In this document: piece by piece, positions 50,213 to 59,952 of the stretch
Position numbering within the stretch: position 1 is the stretch's first letter
Layout of the letters: every line of letters begins with the position of its first letter
Made by a program: the position numbers and the translations under genes
Notes under the pieces: generated by a model
What the model saw: only the letters and a program-made list of their open reading frames with translations
Told to the model about the DNA's origin: nothing
Databases searched by the model: none
From: Tunicatimonas sp964551335
GTDB taxonomy: Bacteria; Bacteroidota; Bacteroidia; Cytophagales; Cyclobacteriaceae
Direction: 5' to 3'
DNA: 64,000 nt
Assembly: GCA_964551335.1 (NCBI GenBank)
Contig: CAZKCO010000009.1
Coordinates: forward strand, 143,631-207,630

Positions 50213-52768
50213 TTATTCTCCCGAAATATTATCCAGTACTGGCTCAACTTGAGAAATGGTGCTGATCCGACCGTGGTAACTAGTCGAAATAGCCACTGGA
50301 GTGCTCCAGTTGCTTTTAGTGAAACTATTAGAGGAGCGAATAAGAAAATAGTATAGGTGCCCGGACACCAGATCTTTAGATGATATTAATAGAAAATCTT
50401 CGGTTAAACTTTTTTCGTTAACCAAATGATGTGCCGAGACTTCCTCAAGGTACAATTGAACATCGTACGAAGTAGCCGACTCTGTGGGTGACCACTGAAT
50501 TTGCGGTTGTCGGGTTTCATCGTGGTAGTTCAACCGGATATCCTGTACGTTGGGAGCATCCAGGCGGTTCGTTAGCACCACATCATCGAGAAAGGCCCCG
50601 CTGGCGAAGCTTCCTTTTCCCAAAAAACTACGGTCGCCAACGTGCTGAAAACGAATTATAAACTGCTGAGTATAATCTAATGCCACTGCATCTACCAGCG
50701 AATCCAGATTAATACTATGGTGCTGATATTGTTGCTGTTCTGAAGGGTTAAACCGATAAGCCTTTTTGTAGCTCTTACCACCATTATTACTGATCCAGAT
50801 GCCATTTTCTTCCCTATCTTCAGCAATGTGATTATACATCCAGAAGTTGAGTTCGAGATTAGATTGATAGGAAAGATCCAAGTGAAGATCCAATGCGCTG
50901 GCGGTAAGTTCACCGTCGCTCAATCGGCCTAAGGCCAGCGCATTGGGTTGGCTGTAGCTCAGCGTGTCTACCAGCGAAGCACTACCTCCGGGCCGGATTA
51001 GTTGCTTATCAGCAGTTTGGTTGGGGTTTCCCACTCGCCAGTAGCTGGCTAATGTGGTCGAATCGAAAGTTTCTTTAAACGGAAGAGAAGCGTAATATTG
51101 GCACTGAGGCTCTTCAACTTTAATGTCATCCAAAAGAATGCCATCACTGAGCGTACGTGTACCAGTAAAATCATCATCATCGTGTTGCTGAAAGCGAATA
51201 ACGAAGCGGTCGGTCAAGCTCATCTGGTGTTGAGCCGCCAGCTCCCGAATATTCAGCGCATGAAAATTACCCCAGGCTTTGTGAGCCCAATGGTCGCCAT
51301 CAAAGTTCAGAACTTTTATAAAACGCCTACCTGCATCCTGACTAAAATAGACGCCGTCCAGCGCGTGAGTTTCGTCGTAGTGACTAAGTATTTTAAAGCT
51401 TAGTTCGGGGTTAATGGCCCGGCTTAAATCCAGGTGTAGATCCAGAGCATTGGTAGTGTATAATTGATCTACGCTGTTGCCCAAACTAATAACCTGATTG
51501 TTTTCAGTAGTTAGTAATTTCACTTTTCCGGTAGGAGTGATCGCCACAGCGGTATCTTGCGTGTCGGGCATGCCCCATTTCCAGCAGGCAGCGAGCGAGT
51601 CCGCTTCAAAATCTTCAGAAAAAGGGTAGGGAGCGTAAACAATCGCAGCTTCTTGTAAAGCTATATCATCCAGGTAGATACCATCACTGGTTAAACGGCT
51701 GCCCTCAAAGTCAGAGTCATCGTACTGTTGAAAGCGGATTACAAACTGGCTGGTAAGCGGAATGCCGTGCTGACGCGCGAGTTGGCTTACGTTTATGGGA
51801 GGATAGGCACCAAACTCTTTCTTCCGCCACGGCTCCAGATCAAAGTCAAACACTTTAGTAAAGTGCTGCCCACCGTCGGAGCTGAAATAGATACCATCCT
51901 GAGGGTGGGTTTCATCTAGATTGCTTAATAATTTGAAAGATAGTTCAACTTCTGCCTGAGATGAAAGGTTGGCGTGGAGGTCAAGCGCATTAGCAGCGTA
52001 ATGTTTGTCGTAGCGACTTCCTAACCGAACTATTCGTCCCCGTTGCTCGTCGTACGAAACTACTTCCACTACACCAAATGGAGAGGGGGATTGTCCGGGG
52101 TTGGTATTTATCGTATTACCTACCATAAGGGCGGGTGACCAGGTTCCTTTCTCAAAGTTCTCGTAAAACGGTAGAGTAGTGTACTCAATATCCGGTACCG
52201 AAACTCGGATATTATCCAGTTGCAGACCATCGCTGTACTGTTCGCTTCCGTTAAAATCGTTGCTGCCGTACTGTTGGAAGCGGATGACTGTTGAATTAGA
52301 AAGCGTTAATTGCTTGGCTTTAGCAAGCAGCGTTAAGTTCAGGGGGGGGATGGAGCCGGTGGCACGGGGTACCCAGTTGTCGTAATCAAAGCTATATATT
52401 TTAGTAAAGGACTGGCCTGCATCAACACTTAAAAAAAGTCCATCCTGGGGTTGGGTAGCATCGAAATAGTGATATATATCGAACTCCAGTAGAACCTGAG
52501 GAAAACCCGATAAATCCAGAGCCAAATCTAAGCGGTTTAAAGTCGGTTTTCCGTCACCATCGGTTCTTTTACCGATTCTTACTACATGATTGCTGTCCGC
52601 TGCCGATAGTTGTACTATCTCGATTACCCCGTGGTTTTTGCCCGGTCTAGCAGTCCACAATTCACTAACAGAATCTGACTCAAAGTCTTCGTAAAAAATG
52701 ACTTCCTGCGCCTTGAGTAGCGAAGTGGATAGGCAGCAGTAAAGGAAACAGGTAAAAAATATTCTCAT
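50213..52768 (-). CDS. Exported protein with four MAM/jelly-roll-like repeats and an Fn3 end
   Basis: This 851-residue protein has a signal peptide (FFTCFLYCCLSTSLLKAQ). Four copies of a module of about 170-185 residues begin IFYEDFESDSVSELW, LPFYENFEKGTWSP, YPFSEDFEADSLAACW and LPFKETFDSTTLASYW. Each runs through NALDLHLDLS or its variant, HPQDGIYFSSDGGQHFTKVF and IRFQQYDDSDFEGS, then DGIYLDDI. This is the choice-of-anchor-J / MAM-like beta fold. A fibronectin-III-like domain ends the protein (ATSYDVQLYLEEV). No T9SS tail is seen, so the final location is uncertain. Confidence 0.82.
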   Translation of the reverse strand: MRIFFTCFLYCCLSTSLLKAQEVIFYEDFESDSVSELWTARPGKNHGVIEIVQLSAADSNHVVRIGKRTDGDGKPTLNRLDLALDLSGFPQVLLEFDIYHYFDATQPQDGLFLSVDAGQSFTKIYSFDYDNWVPRATGSIPPLNLTLLAKAKQLTLSNSTVIRFQQYGSNDFNGSEQYSDGLQLDNIRVSVPDIEYTTLPFYENFEKGTWSPALMVGNTINTNPGQSPSPFGVVEVVSYDEQRGRIVRLGSRYDKHYAANALDLHANLSSQAEVELSFKLLSNLDETHPQDGIYFSSDGGQHFTKVFDFDLEPWRKKEFGAYPPINVSQLARQHGIPLTSQFVIRFQQYDDSDFEGSRLTSDGIYLDDIALQEAAIVYAPYPFSEDFEADSLAACWKWGMPDTQDTAVAITPTGKVKLLTTENNQVISLGNSVDQLYTTNALDLHLDLSRAINPELSFKILSHYDETHALDGVYFSQDAGRRFIKVLNFDGDHWAHKAWGNFHALNIRELAAQHQMSLTDRFVIRFQQHDDDDFTGTRTLSDGILLDDIKVEEPQCQYYASLPFKETFDSTTLASYWRVGNPNQTADKQLIRPGGSASLVDTLSYSQPNALALGRLSDGELTASALDLHLDLSYQSNLELNFWMYNHIAEDREENGIWISNNGGKSYKKAYRFNPSEQQQYQHHSINLDSLVDAVALDYTQQFIIRFQHVGDRSFLGKGSFASGAFLDDVVLTNRLDAPNVQDIRLNYHDETRQPQIQWSPTESATSYDVQLYLEEVSAHHLVNEKSLTEDFLLISSKDLVSGHLYYFLIRSSNSFTKSNWSTPVAISTSYHGRISTISQVEPVLDNISGE

Positions 52769-52989
52769 AGTTTAGCTTATCTATTCCGAATAAGTATTTA
52801 GATGTAATATTTTATACAAACATACATAAAAAAATTAGATTAGTATAAAAGTATATTGTAATAATTAAATATATACTATCTATAAGGGCTGTATGTTGCT
52901 CTGGAATACCAACTTTCGACAAGTAAGAACAGGAGATAATATAGGAAAAAGTGAGTAAAAAAGCCCAGAAGAAGGCTGGATAGTACGTA

Positions 52990-55482
52990 TCAGAAGGGAT
53001 AGCCAATACCAATATTCAGTACGCCATTGCTAATCTCTTCCCAAACATCAAACTTTTGGCCAATCCATCGCCCAGTGGGTCGAGTGGCTTCAGGATCGTA
53101 CACTTCGCGAGCAGGATCGTATATTTTGACACCATAATCGAAGCGAAGAATCAAAAAAGAAAAATCAAGTCGGAGGCCCGCTCCAGAACCAATAGCAATC
53201 TGGGGAATGAAGGTGTTAAACGAGAACTTAGCGCTTCCCTGGCGAGGTAAACCAGTATCCGGGTCATCAGGGTATTCCAATAACCTCCATACGTTTCCGG
53301 CATCAATAAACAGTGCTCCTTCCACAAAGCCGAATAGCTTTTGTCGATATTCTATACTCGTTTCCAATAGTATTTCACCCGGTTGCTCAATAGCATAGAT
53401 TTCGTACCCACTGCTATTGACGCTGTCCGCAGCAATGGACCCGGGTCCTAAACGCCGAGGAGGCCAGGCCCGGATACTATTACTACCTCCCGCAAAAAAG
53501 TACTTTTCGTAAGGAAGCACCCGATCTCTACTGTACGGATAAGCAATTCCGACATTGACGCGATACGCCAGTGTGTTATTGTCACCCATTGAAATATACT
53601 GTCGAAAATCGGGATTGAACTTCAGAAACTGAAAATAAGCTAGTCCCCGTCTGGTCAAAAATGTAGTATCAATAAAGTTAAGCGGTAAACCACCACTCTC
53701 AAAATACAGTCGTAGATACGAAGGAGTGCCTCGGGTATTCTCTCCCAGAAGTTCGTTGGCTCCGTAGTTGTTAAAGTTGAAAGTAGTAGTAAAACTGGTG
53801 CTGGACACAATGGAGGGCTCAAACGAACGATTGAGTGGAATACCAAATCTTTCTAAACTCTGGTCTAATAGCTCCTGAAAGCTGGAGTCTACTCGAGAGT
53901 CAATAAAATTGATATCAATAGGGGTGAAATTATATTGTACCTTTTGCCCTTTTTGCCAGGTATAGGCCAGCAGGGTCTGAAAATTTGTCCGGGTGTATTC
54001 CGGGCGGTTTACATAGCTATAACCAGTTTGAATACGGGTTTTAGGGTTTAACCTACCAAAGCTCTGCTTCCACCGCTCCGGCAGAGGAAACACAAACTGC
54101 GGAAAGGTTATGGATAGATTAGCACCTGCTTCCCGACTGGGGAAGGCTCGCCGGTCTTCGATACTACCGGTTACCGGAGGCACCCCCTCAATACCAGCCC
54201 GGCCGCTCAATTCCATAATTTCCAAGCCCCCAAAAACATTTCTTATCTGAAGCGAGCCGTTGATAAAAGGCCCCGGTAAGCCCTGACTCACGTTTAGACC
54301 CACTTCGGCTGAAGTTTGAAATTTCTTTAAAGGACTGGCATAAACATTGGCGATAAATTTACCCCCAGTAGTGTCGTAGTTGATGTTGATGAACTTGAAG
54401 ATGTCCATATTCGACAACTGACGCTGGGTTTCTAACGTCTGCTCTCGACTGTACAGGCTGTCAGCATCAATCAGTACCCGGCGCCCAAGTATTTTTTTAT
54501 TGTACTGATACTTATGGTAGCGGTAAGTAACATCATTAAGGGTGCTGGTTTTTCGCTCTCCGGTATAACCTCGCACATCAGAATCAGTAGTGAAGATGAT
54601 AGAGTCAAGCCTGAATTGTTTATGGTAGCCTCGCTTGGCTGGCTCGCGGATAACGGCATATACCATCACTTCTCGCTCACCAATGGTTGAGTCTACCTGA
54701 AACTCAATATACTGGCGGCTAAAATCGTAGTAGCCGTTGTTCTTTAGTAAATTTTCAATTCGCTCCCGCTCGGTTCCTAACTCATCCTGATCGTAAATCT
54801 GACCCTGTTTAACGACCCGTGCCTTTGGACGCTGATTAATAAGATTTAAGATGGTAGTGTCTTCGCTAAGGTAAGCGATAGAATCGACGCGGTACGGCTC
54901 TTTTTCAATGATTGTATAGATAGAAGAAACCTGGCGACCATCTAACTCTACCCGATGAGTAACTTTTCCTTCAAAAAAACCTTTAGTGTGCAGGTAGCTT
55001 TCCATCTGCTGGCGGGTAGTTTCAGCCAGACTACTATCGTATACTGAAACGGGTTCGCCCCACCGCATAAATAAAGTACCTTCTTCTTTCTTCTTATTTA
55101 GTTTGGATAGCTTTTCATCTTCCTTACGACGGAGCCGAGTTACTTTTTTATCTTTCTCATTTACTTGGGCTTTGGCGATTTTTTCACTATACTTTTTCTT
55201 AACCTGCTCAATATCCTGATCAATTTCTTGTGGGTCATAATTATTCAATCCAGTTTCGTACAGCCACACGTAAGGTGCTACTGGAATAATTGGGAGTCGG
55301 CGGTTCGGTTCTTGGCGATAAAAATCGCTGAGTTCACCTTCATTTACTCGTTGAGCACTTTTGATCTTTTGTTCATACAATAAGTACTCCCCTTCATCGA
55401 GATAGCGAGTACCTACACAATTTGCCAGTAGGATACCGACAAAAATTACTAATAAGTTGCGTATACTTGAATGAATGCTCAC
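52990..55482 (-). CDS. tamL: TamL-type outer-membrane Omp85 lipoprotein
   Basis: The 830-residue protein starts at a GTG (55482; an in-frame stop lies upstream) and has the lipobox LLANC (C22), a hallmark of the Bacteroidota TamA relative TamL. POTRA domains fill about 160-400 (TTRQQMESYLHTKGFFEGKV, RERIENLLKNNGYYDFSR). The Omp85 barrel takes up the second half, with RGLAYFQFLKFNPDFRQY, YFFAGGSNSIRAWPPRRLGPGS and a closing VLNIGIGYPF. It moves or inserts outer-membrane proteins or lipids. The usual partner tamB is not adjacent. It is divergent from a SpoU methyltransferase with start codons 13 bases apart. Confidence 0.93.
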   Translation of the reverse strand: MSIHSSIRNLLVIFVGILLANCVGTRYLDEGEYLLYEQKIKSAQRVNEGELSDFYRQEPNRRLPIIPVAPYVWLYETGLNNYDPQEIDQDIEQVKKKYSEKIAKAQVNEKDKKVTRLRRKEDEKLSKLNKKKEEGTLFMRWGEPVSVYDSSLAETTRQQMESYLHTKGFFEGKVTHRVELDGRQVSSIYTIIEKEPYRVDSIAYLSEDTTILNLINQRPKARVVKQGQIYDQDELGTERERIENLLKNNGYYDFSRQYIEFQVDSTIGEREVMVYAVIREPAKRGYHKQFRLDSIIFTTDSDVRGYTGERKTSTLNDVTYRYHKYQYNKKILGRRVLIDADSLYSREQTLETQRQLSNMDIFKFININYDTTGGKFIANVYASPLKKFQTSAEVGLNVSQGLPGPFINGSLQIRNVFGGLEIMELSGRAGIEGVPPVTGSIEDRRAFPSREAGANLSITFPQFVFPLPERWKQSFGRLNPKTRIQTGYSYVNRPEYTRTNFQTLLAYTWQKGQKVQYNFTPIDINFIDSRVDSSFQELLDQSLERFGIPLNRSFEPSIVSSTSFTTTFNFNNYGANELLGENTRGTPSYLRLYFESGGLPLNFIDTTFLTRRGLAYFQFLKFNPDFRQYISMGDNNTLAYRVNVGIAYPYSRDRVLPYEKYFFAGGSNSIRAWPPRRLGPGSIAADSVNSSGYEIYAIEQPGEILLETSIEYRQKLFGFVEGALFIDAGNVWRLLEYPDDPDTGLPRQGSAKFSFNTFIPQIAIGSGAGLRLDFSFLILRFDYGVKIYDPAREVYDPEATRPTGRWIGQKFDVWEEISNGVLNIGIGYPF

Positions 55483-55495
55483 GAGTGGTTTAAAA

Positions 55496-56287
55496 ATGAA
55501 CTACGAACGAATGATTCCAAAAAAGTTACTAAAGCTAGCAAAGTCTCTCCAACATAAGAAATACAGGTACCAGGAACGGCTATTTCTGGTAGAAGGTGCC
55601 AAGAGTATAGTAGAACTTCTTGAGTCTTCTTTTACCGTAAGAACACTAATTGGAACCCCTGTGTTTGCTGATCAGCACCGATTTTTAATTGACGACCGCG
55701 TTTCCGGATCATCTATTTACTTAACTAATGAAGCTACAATTTCGTCAGTTAGTTCGTTTAAAAATAATAATGCCGGAATCGCTTTGGTAGAGATGCCTCC
55801 TGCCAAGACAGTACCAACTACCTTTGATGACTATGCTTTGGTACTAGACAATGTTCGCGATCCGGGTAACTTGGGAACGATTATTCGTATTGCCGATTGG
55901 TATGGTATTGCAGCTATTATTAGTTCACCAGAAACTACCGACGAATATAGCCCGAAGGTAATTAGTGCCAGTATGGGATCGTTTCTCCGAGTGCCCTTTT
56001 TCCGAACCAATCTGGTCGATTTCCTGTCAGAAACGAAGCTTCCGGTATACGGTACACTGGTAGACCAAGGGGCTTCTGTTTATCAGGTTGATTTTGCTCA
56101 ATGCGGATTAATTATGTTAGGCAGTGAATCGGAAGGAATGAGGAGTGTCTTAGCGCAGTATGTTACCCAGGCAGTCCACATTCCTCAGTTTGGTACTGCA
56201 GAGTCACTTAATGTAGGCATAGCAGCAGCTGTACTATGCGATAATATGAGAAGAAAGTTGGGAGAAAAGAATGCTGCTAAGATATAA
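55496..56287 (+). CDS. SpoU-family RNA 2-prime-O-methyltransferase
   Basis: The ATG at 55496 gives 263 residues; an ATG at 55475 is also open but overlaps the tamL start. The N-terminal substrate-binding part (KKYRYQERLFLVEGAKSIVELL) is followed by the SPOUT knot with its three motifs: LDNVRDPGNLGTIIRIADWYG, IMLGSESEGM and SLNVGIAAAVLCD. It methylates a ribose in 23S rRNA or tRNA using S-adenosylmethionine; RlmB/TrmH-type paralogues are not separable by eye. Confidence 0.93.
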   Translation: MNYERMIPKKLLKLAKSLQHKKYRYQERLFLVEGAKSIVELLESSFTVRTLIGTPVFADQHRFLIDDRVSGSSIYLTNEATISSVSSFKNNNAGIALVEMPPAKTVPTTFDDYALVLDNVRDPGNLGTIIRIADWYGIAAIISSPETTDEYSPKVISASMGSFLRVPFFRTNLVDFLSETKLPVYGTLVDQGASVYQVDFAQCGLIMLGSESEGMRSVLAQYVTQAVHIPQFGTAESLNVGIAAAVLCDNMRRKLGEKNAAKI

Positions 56288-56307
56288 GCAGCACTCTAAG
56301 TAACTTT

Positions 56308-56640
56308 TTACAGTAATAAAATCAACAGAAGAGCAACAATCAGTACGCCAGTACCAATATAGATACCACCGCTCACCTGCTGTTTTAATGCTTTTGCTTC
56401 CTTTTTAATGTCCCGAATTTCGTGACGAATTTGCCGTTTCTCTTGCTTACTTACTGCCTGTTTTTTTGCCTCTTTCAATATTTCTACTCTTTCAGTGAGT
56501 ACATCAATTTTTGCCTTTAGCGTTTCTTCGTTAAGTGCTTTCTTATCCTCTGTAACCGGAGCGTCAATTGAGGTGCCGAAGGAAGCAAAACTGGAAAGTA
56601 GAAAGAAAGAGAGAATGAATAGAATTGGTTTGGCATTCAT
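56308..56640 (-). CDS. Small exported coiled-coil protein with C-terminal membrane segment
   Basis: The 110-residue product has a signal (FILSFFLLSSFASFG), a charged coiled-coil core (LKAIDVLTERVEILKEAKKQAV-type heptads, about 40-85), and a C-terminal span (IYIGTGVLIVALLLILLL). Such proteins are common in Cytophagales without known function. It may sit in the inner membrane with the coil in the periplasm. No operon partner. Confidence 0.75.
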   Translation of the reverse strand: MNAKPILFILSFFLLSSFASFGTSIDAPVTEDKKALNEETLKAKIDVLTERVEILKEAKKQAVSKQEKRQIRHEIRDIKKEAKALKQQVSGGIYIGTGVLIVALLLILLL

Positions 56641-56728
56641 GATAGAAAAAATTAAAGTGAAAAAAATAAGTTAAAAAAAGGTCAATAGTTGATTTAGCAA
56701 CTTTCTTTCAGTAAAAATGTTTCTGAAG

Positions 56729-57538
56729 CTAGAAAAAAGAAGTGTCTTGGCTTGCTTTCTGCATCATATTTTCGGCGAGTTCCTGGCCTAAATAGCTATC
56801 TATGATGTAGTGAGCTACGTACAGTAAAGGGGTTAGTATAATGGCAATTACAAATTTATAGCTGTAGTTTACGATGCCCACCGAAATAACCTGGGCAACC
56901 GACCAACGAGTATCCGCTGGAGCTAGAAAATAGAAGGCAATAAAGAGGACTAAATAACTATCAATTAGCTGAGAAACGAGGGTGGAGCCAGTGGCCCGAA
57001 GCCATATTCGGTTGCTTCCCGTAATGCGACGTAATTTCTGAAACACGAAAACATCTAGTAACTGCCCGAGCAGAAAAGCACATAAAGAGCCAACAATAAT
57101 ACCTAACCCCTGCCGATAGACTCGATTAAAGGCAAAGTTGACGTTAAATGGGTTACCCTCAGCATCCTGGCTGTTCACTTCTAGCCAGAAATCAGCCGGA
57201 GATAAACCTGTGGTGATAGAGATTACAACAAAAGCGTAGGCGATAAAACCTGCAGTTAAGAAACTAATTTTTCGTACTCCGTTTTTCCCATAATATTCGT
57301 TGATAATATCGGTAGTGATAAATACTACGGGCCATAGCACTACCCCCGCTGATAAGTTGAAATCCAGTACAAAGTCATCCAGAAGGGGAAGTTGGGCACG
57401 AGAAATACCCAGTGTATCTTCTAACGAGAATATTTTGACACCGATGAGTTCGGCAATTAGGGCATTAGTCAAAAAAATGCCGCTTAAAACAATAAATAAA
57501 TTAGATTTCTTGGTTTCAGTAAGGGTAGCAGTTGGCAT
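56729..57538 (-). CDS. yhhQ: Queuosine-precursor transporter (VUT/YhhQ family)
   Basis: The 269-residue inner-membrane protein has about six spans. The N-terminal ALIAELIGVKIF and the VVFITTDIINEYYGK block are the VUT/YhhQ signatures, with WLRATGSTLVSQLIDSYLVLFIAFY in the second half. YhhQ takes up preQ0 or preQ1 for queuosine synthesis. The ATG overlaps the rnz stop (TAATG), so translation is coupled and the gene is the last of the purC-STAS-rnz run. Confidence 0.92.
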   Translation of the reverse strand: MPTATLTETKKSNLFIVLSGIFLTNALIAELIGVKIFSLEDTLGISRAQLPLLDDFVLDFNLSAGVVLWPVVFITTDIINEYYGKNGVRKISFLTAGFIAYAFVVISITTGLSPADFWLEVNSQDAEGNPFNVNFAFNRVYRQGLGIIVGSLCAFLLGQLLDVFVFQKLRRITGSNRIWLRATGSTLVSQLIDSYLVLFIAFYFLAPADTRWSVAQVISVGIVNYSYKFVIAIILTPLLYVAHYIIDSYLGQELAENMMQKASQDTSFF

Positions 57539-58455
57539 TATTCCTCTATGGTAACGTCATGGCCTTCAATTGCTAACAGCGTGTTACCAAAAACGGTTTT
57601 AGCTTCTTCTAGCAAAGGTGTCAAATCCCGGTACCTACTGGAGAAATGACCAATTAACAGTGTATTAACTTGGGCTTTTTGAGCAATGGTGGCTGCTTGT
57701 ACCGTAGTGCTGTGATAACGTTGTTCGGCTAATTTCTGCTCACTATCCATAAAAGTAGCTTCATGATACAGTAGATCTACTCCTCGTACCCATTCGGCTA
57801 GACCTTCGAAGTAACGGGTATCGGCACAATAAGCATAACTGCGGCTTTTCCGGGGAGGGAGAGTGAATTCTCCGTTGGAGTAACGAATACTTCCATCGTA
57901 TTCAAAAATATCTTTTCCTTGTTTTAAGGCCACAATCTCTTCCACTGTAAGGTCCTTTGGCATAGTTTCCTTGTTAATCCGGCGAGGTTTGGGCTGCTCT
58001 CTAAACAAAAATCCCCAGCAAGGAATACGGTGCCGCACCGGAAATGCGGTAATAGTAAGCTGCTGGTCTTCACAAATAATTTCGGGTTGCTCGGTCTCTA
58101 ATGTAATAAATTGAATAGGGTAATTAAGTACTGTCCGAGATACCTGAAACTGCACGGTAAGTACGGTATCTAAACCTGGCGGACCATAAATTATTAGAGG
58201 AGTATTACGTCCGTTTAAACTTAGAGTGTTAAGCAGGCCAACCAGCCCGAAGAAGTGGTCGCCATGCAAATGACTAATCAGAATATGACTAATGCGGCTA
58301 GTACGAACTCGATAGCGGTTCAACTGCATTTGACACCCCTCGCCACAATCTATCAGAAAGCTGCGAGAATCTACGGTAAGCAATTGACTAGTGGGATAGC
58401 GGCCAAATGCGGGAGTTGCCGAATTAGAACCTAGTATTTTAAGCTGAAATGACAA
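57538..58455 (-). CDS. rnz: Ribonuclease Z
   Basis: The 305-residue metallo-beta-lactamase-fold nuclease has LIDCGEGCQMQL and the zinc motif HLHGDH (H62, H64, D66, H67), FFGLVGLLNTL after it, and the later AYCADTRYFEG and LLIGHFSSRY ligands. RNase Z cuts the 3-prime trailer from tRNA precursors. Sequence length and all motifs are normal. It lies 3 bases after the STAS gene and shares one base with yhhQ. Confidence 0.96.
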   Translation of the reverse strand: MSFQLKILGSNSATPAFGRYPTSQLLTVDSRSFLIDCGEGCQMQLNRYRVRTSRISHILISHLHGDHFFGLVGLLNTLSLNGRNTPLIIYGPPGLDTVLTVQFQVSRTVLNYPIQFITLETEQPEIICEDQQLTITAFPVRHRIPCWGFLFREQPKPRRINKETMPKDLTVEEIVALKQGKDIFEYDGSIRYSNGEFTLPPRKSRSYAYCADTRYFEGLAEWVRGVDLLYHEATFMDSEQKLAEQRYHSTTVQAATIAQKAQVNTLLIGHFSSRYRDLTPLLEEAKTVFGNTLLAIEGHDVTIEE

Positions 58456-58458
58456 AAA

Positions 58459-58857
58459 CTAATCCTTACCGTTATCGCTTTCTGAAGCCTCACTATTCAA
58501 GTCGTTCTCTATCTGGTTTAGAAAAACAGTATCCACTGCTTCTTCAACGGTAGGAGAAATAGTCAGTACACTATCTAATTGAGAAATTTTGATCAACTTC
58601 ACTACATGATCATTCAGTCCGGCCATCACAAACATGCCGCCGTCTTCACGGAAAACCCGATTACCAACCAACAATGCGCTCAACCCTGACGAGTCGGTAT
58701 ATTTCACGCTAGACATGTCAAGAACCATGTTCTGAGTCCCTTCGGCATGCATGGTAATTAGCTCAGATTTCAGTTCAGGGGCTACTGAAGCGTCTAATTT
58801 TTCCTCGTCTAACTTAACTATGGTGTACTTCTCTTGTTTATCAACTGCGTATTTCAT
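58459..58857 (-). CDS. STAS-domain anti-sigma-factor antagonist-like protein
   Basis: The 132-residue protein is a STAS domain: YTIVKLDEEKLDASVAPELKSEL, then VLDMSSVKYTDSSGLSALLVGNRV with the phospho-acceptor serines at 56/57, then MFVMAGLNDHVVKLIKISQLD. A tail of about 20 acidic residues follows. Proteins like SpoIIAA/RsbV are switched by a serine kinase, and the position of S56/S57 is kept. No RsbW/RsbT kinase is near. It is in an operon with purC and rnz, an arrangement I know from other Bacteroidota. Confidence 0.9.
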   Translation of the reverse strand: MKYAVDKQEKYTIVKLDEEKLDASVAPELKSELITMHAEGTQNMVLDMSSVKYTDSSGLSALLVGNRVFREDGGMFVMAGLNDHVVKLIKISQLDSVLTISPTVEEAVDTVFLNQIENDLNSEASESDNGKD

Positions 58858-58897
58858 AGGCTAAAGCCAAATTATATAAGATAAATTTTAAAAATAA

Positions 58898-59833
58898 CTA
58901 AAGGGTATTCATTATGTTTCTCTCTACTCTCTGAAGAAGATCATCGGTTTTATTCCGGATAAACGAATGTTTGGTCAGCTTTTCATAAAGCTCAACGTAG
59001 CGAGCCGAAATTCTTTCTACTACTTCGTCGGTCATTTCGGGCATCTGCTGACCTTCTTGACCTTGAAATCCTTCTGATATAAGCCACTGGCGGACAAACT
59101 CTTTAGACAACTGCTTTTGGGCTTCTCCCTTTTCCTGTCGTTCCTCGTAGCCTTCAGCGTAAAAATAGCGTGACGAGTCAGGCGTATGTACTTCGTCAAT
59201 CAGGTGAATCTGACCTTCAAATTTCCCAAATTCGTACTTGGTATCTACCAGAATTAGTCCCTGGTTTCTCGCATGACGCGAACCTTGTTCGTATAGTTGG
59301 CGAGTGTACGTCTCTAACTGGTTATATTCTTCTTCGGAGGCTAATTCTTGTTTAAGAATTTCTTCCCGGCTAATATCTTCGTCATGTCCCCGCTGCGATT
59401 TGGTAGCAGGAGTAATAATTGGTTCGGGAAGCGGGTCGTTTTCTCGAAGGCCTTCGGGTAGGGGTACGCCGCAAAGCGAGCGCTTGCCATCGCGGTACTC
59501 TCGCCAAGCGTGACCCGCCAGGTAACCCCGGATCACCATTTCAATTGGAAAAGGTTCACAATAAAAACCGATCATCACGTTAGGGTCCGGCATACTAATC
59601 ACCCAGTTAGGAACGATATCTGAGGTAGCTACCAGAAAGTCAAAAGCAATCTGATTCAAGACCTGCCCTTTGTAGGGAATAGCTCGGGGTAGAATAACGT
59701 CAAACGCGGAAATACGATCGGTAGTAACTACTACTATCCGTCGGTCTAGGTAATAGACATCGCGGACTTTACCTCGGTAAAACCGGGTTTGGCCGGGAAG
59801 CTGAAAGTTTGTTTCGGAAAGCGTTTGACTCAT
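58898..59833 (-). CDS. purC: Phosphoribosylaminoimidazole-succinocarboxamide synthase
   Basis: From the ATG at 59833 there are 311 residues, as expected for the long PurC of this phylum. FYRGKVRDVYYLDRRIVVVTTDRISAFDVIL is the N-terminal nucleotide part, MVIRGYLAGHAWREYRDGK and KYEFGKFEGQIHLIDEVHTPDSSRYF follow. It makes SAICAR in purine synthesis with ATP and aspartate. The longer frame to 59884 would run into the -7 box and is rejected. It leads the operon with STAS, rnz and yhhQ. Confidence 0.96.
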   Translation of the reverse strand: MSQTLSETNFQLPGQTRFYRGKVRDVYYLDRRIVVVTTDRISAFDVILPRAIPYKGQVLNQIAFDFLVATSDIVPNWVISMPDPNVMIGFYCEPFPIEMVIRGYLAGHAWREYRDGKRSLCGVPLPEGLRENDPLPEPIITPATKSQRGHDEDISREEILKQELASEEEYNQLETYTRQLYEQGSRHARNQGLILVDTKYEFGKFEGQIHLIDEVHTPDSSRYFYAEGYEERQEKGEAQKQLSKEFVRQWLISEGFQGQEGQQMPEMTDEVVERISARYVELYEKLTKHSFIRNKTDDLLQRVERNIMNTL

Positions 59834-59883
59834 GAAACTGGAAAAAATACAGTTTAGTGGCAAAAGAAATCGTAATATCAGCA

Positions 59884-59891
59884 CAAATTTA
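59884..59891 (-). promoter_or_regulatory. -7 box of the purC promoter
   Basis: Minus-strand TAAATTTG matches the TAnnTTTG box exactly. Transcription would begin near 59877, leaving a leader of about 44 bases before the ATG at 59833. No clear -33 TTG is seen. Confidence 0.45.
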
Positions 59892-59952
59892 CGAATAATA
59901 ACGATTTTCGGGTGCGCTTCTTACGTTTATTACCTAAAAGGATGCTTACAAA

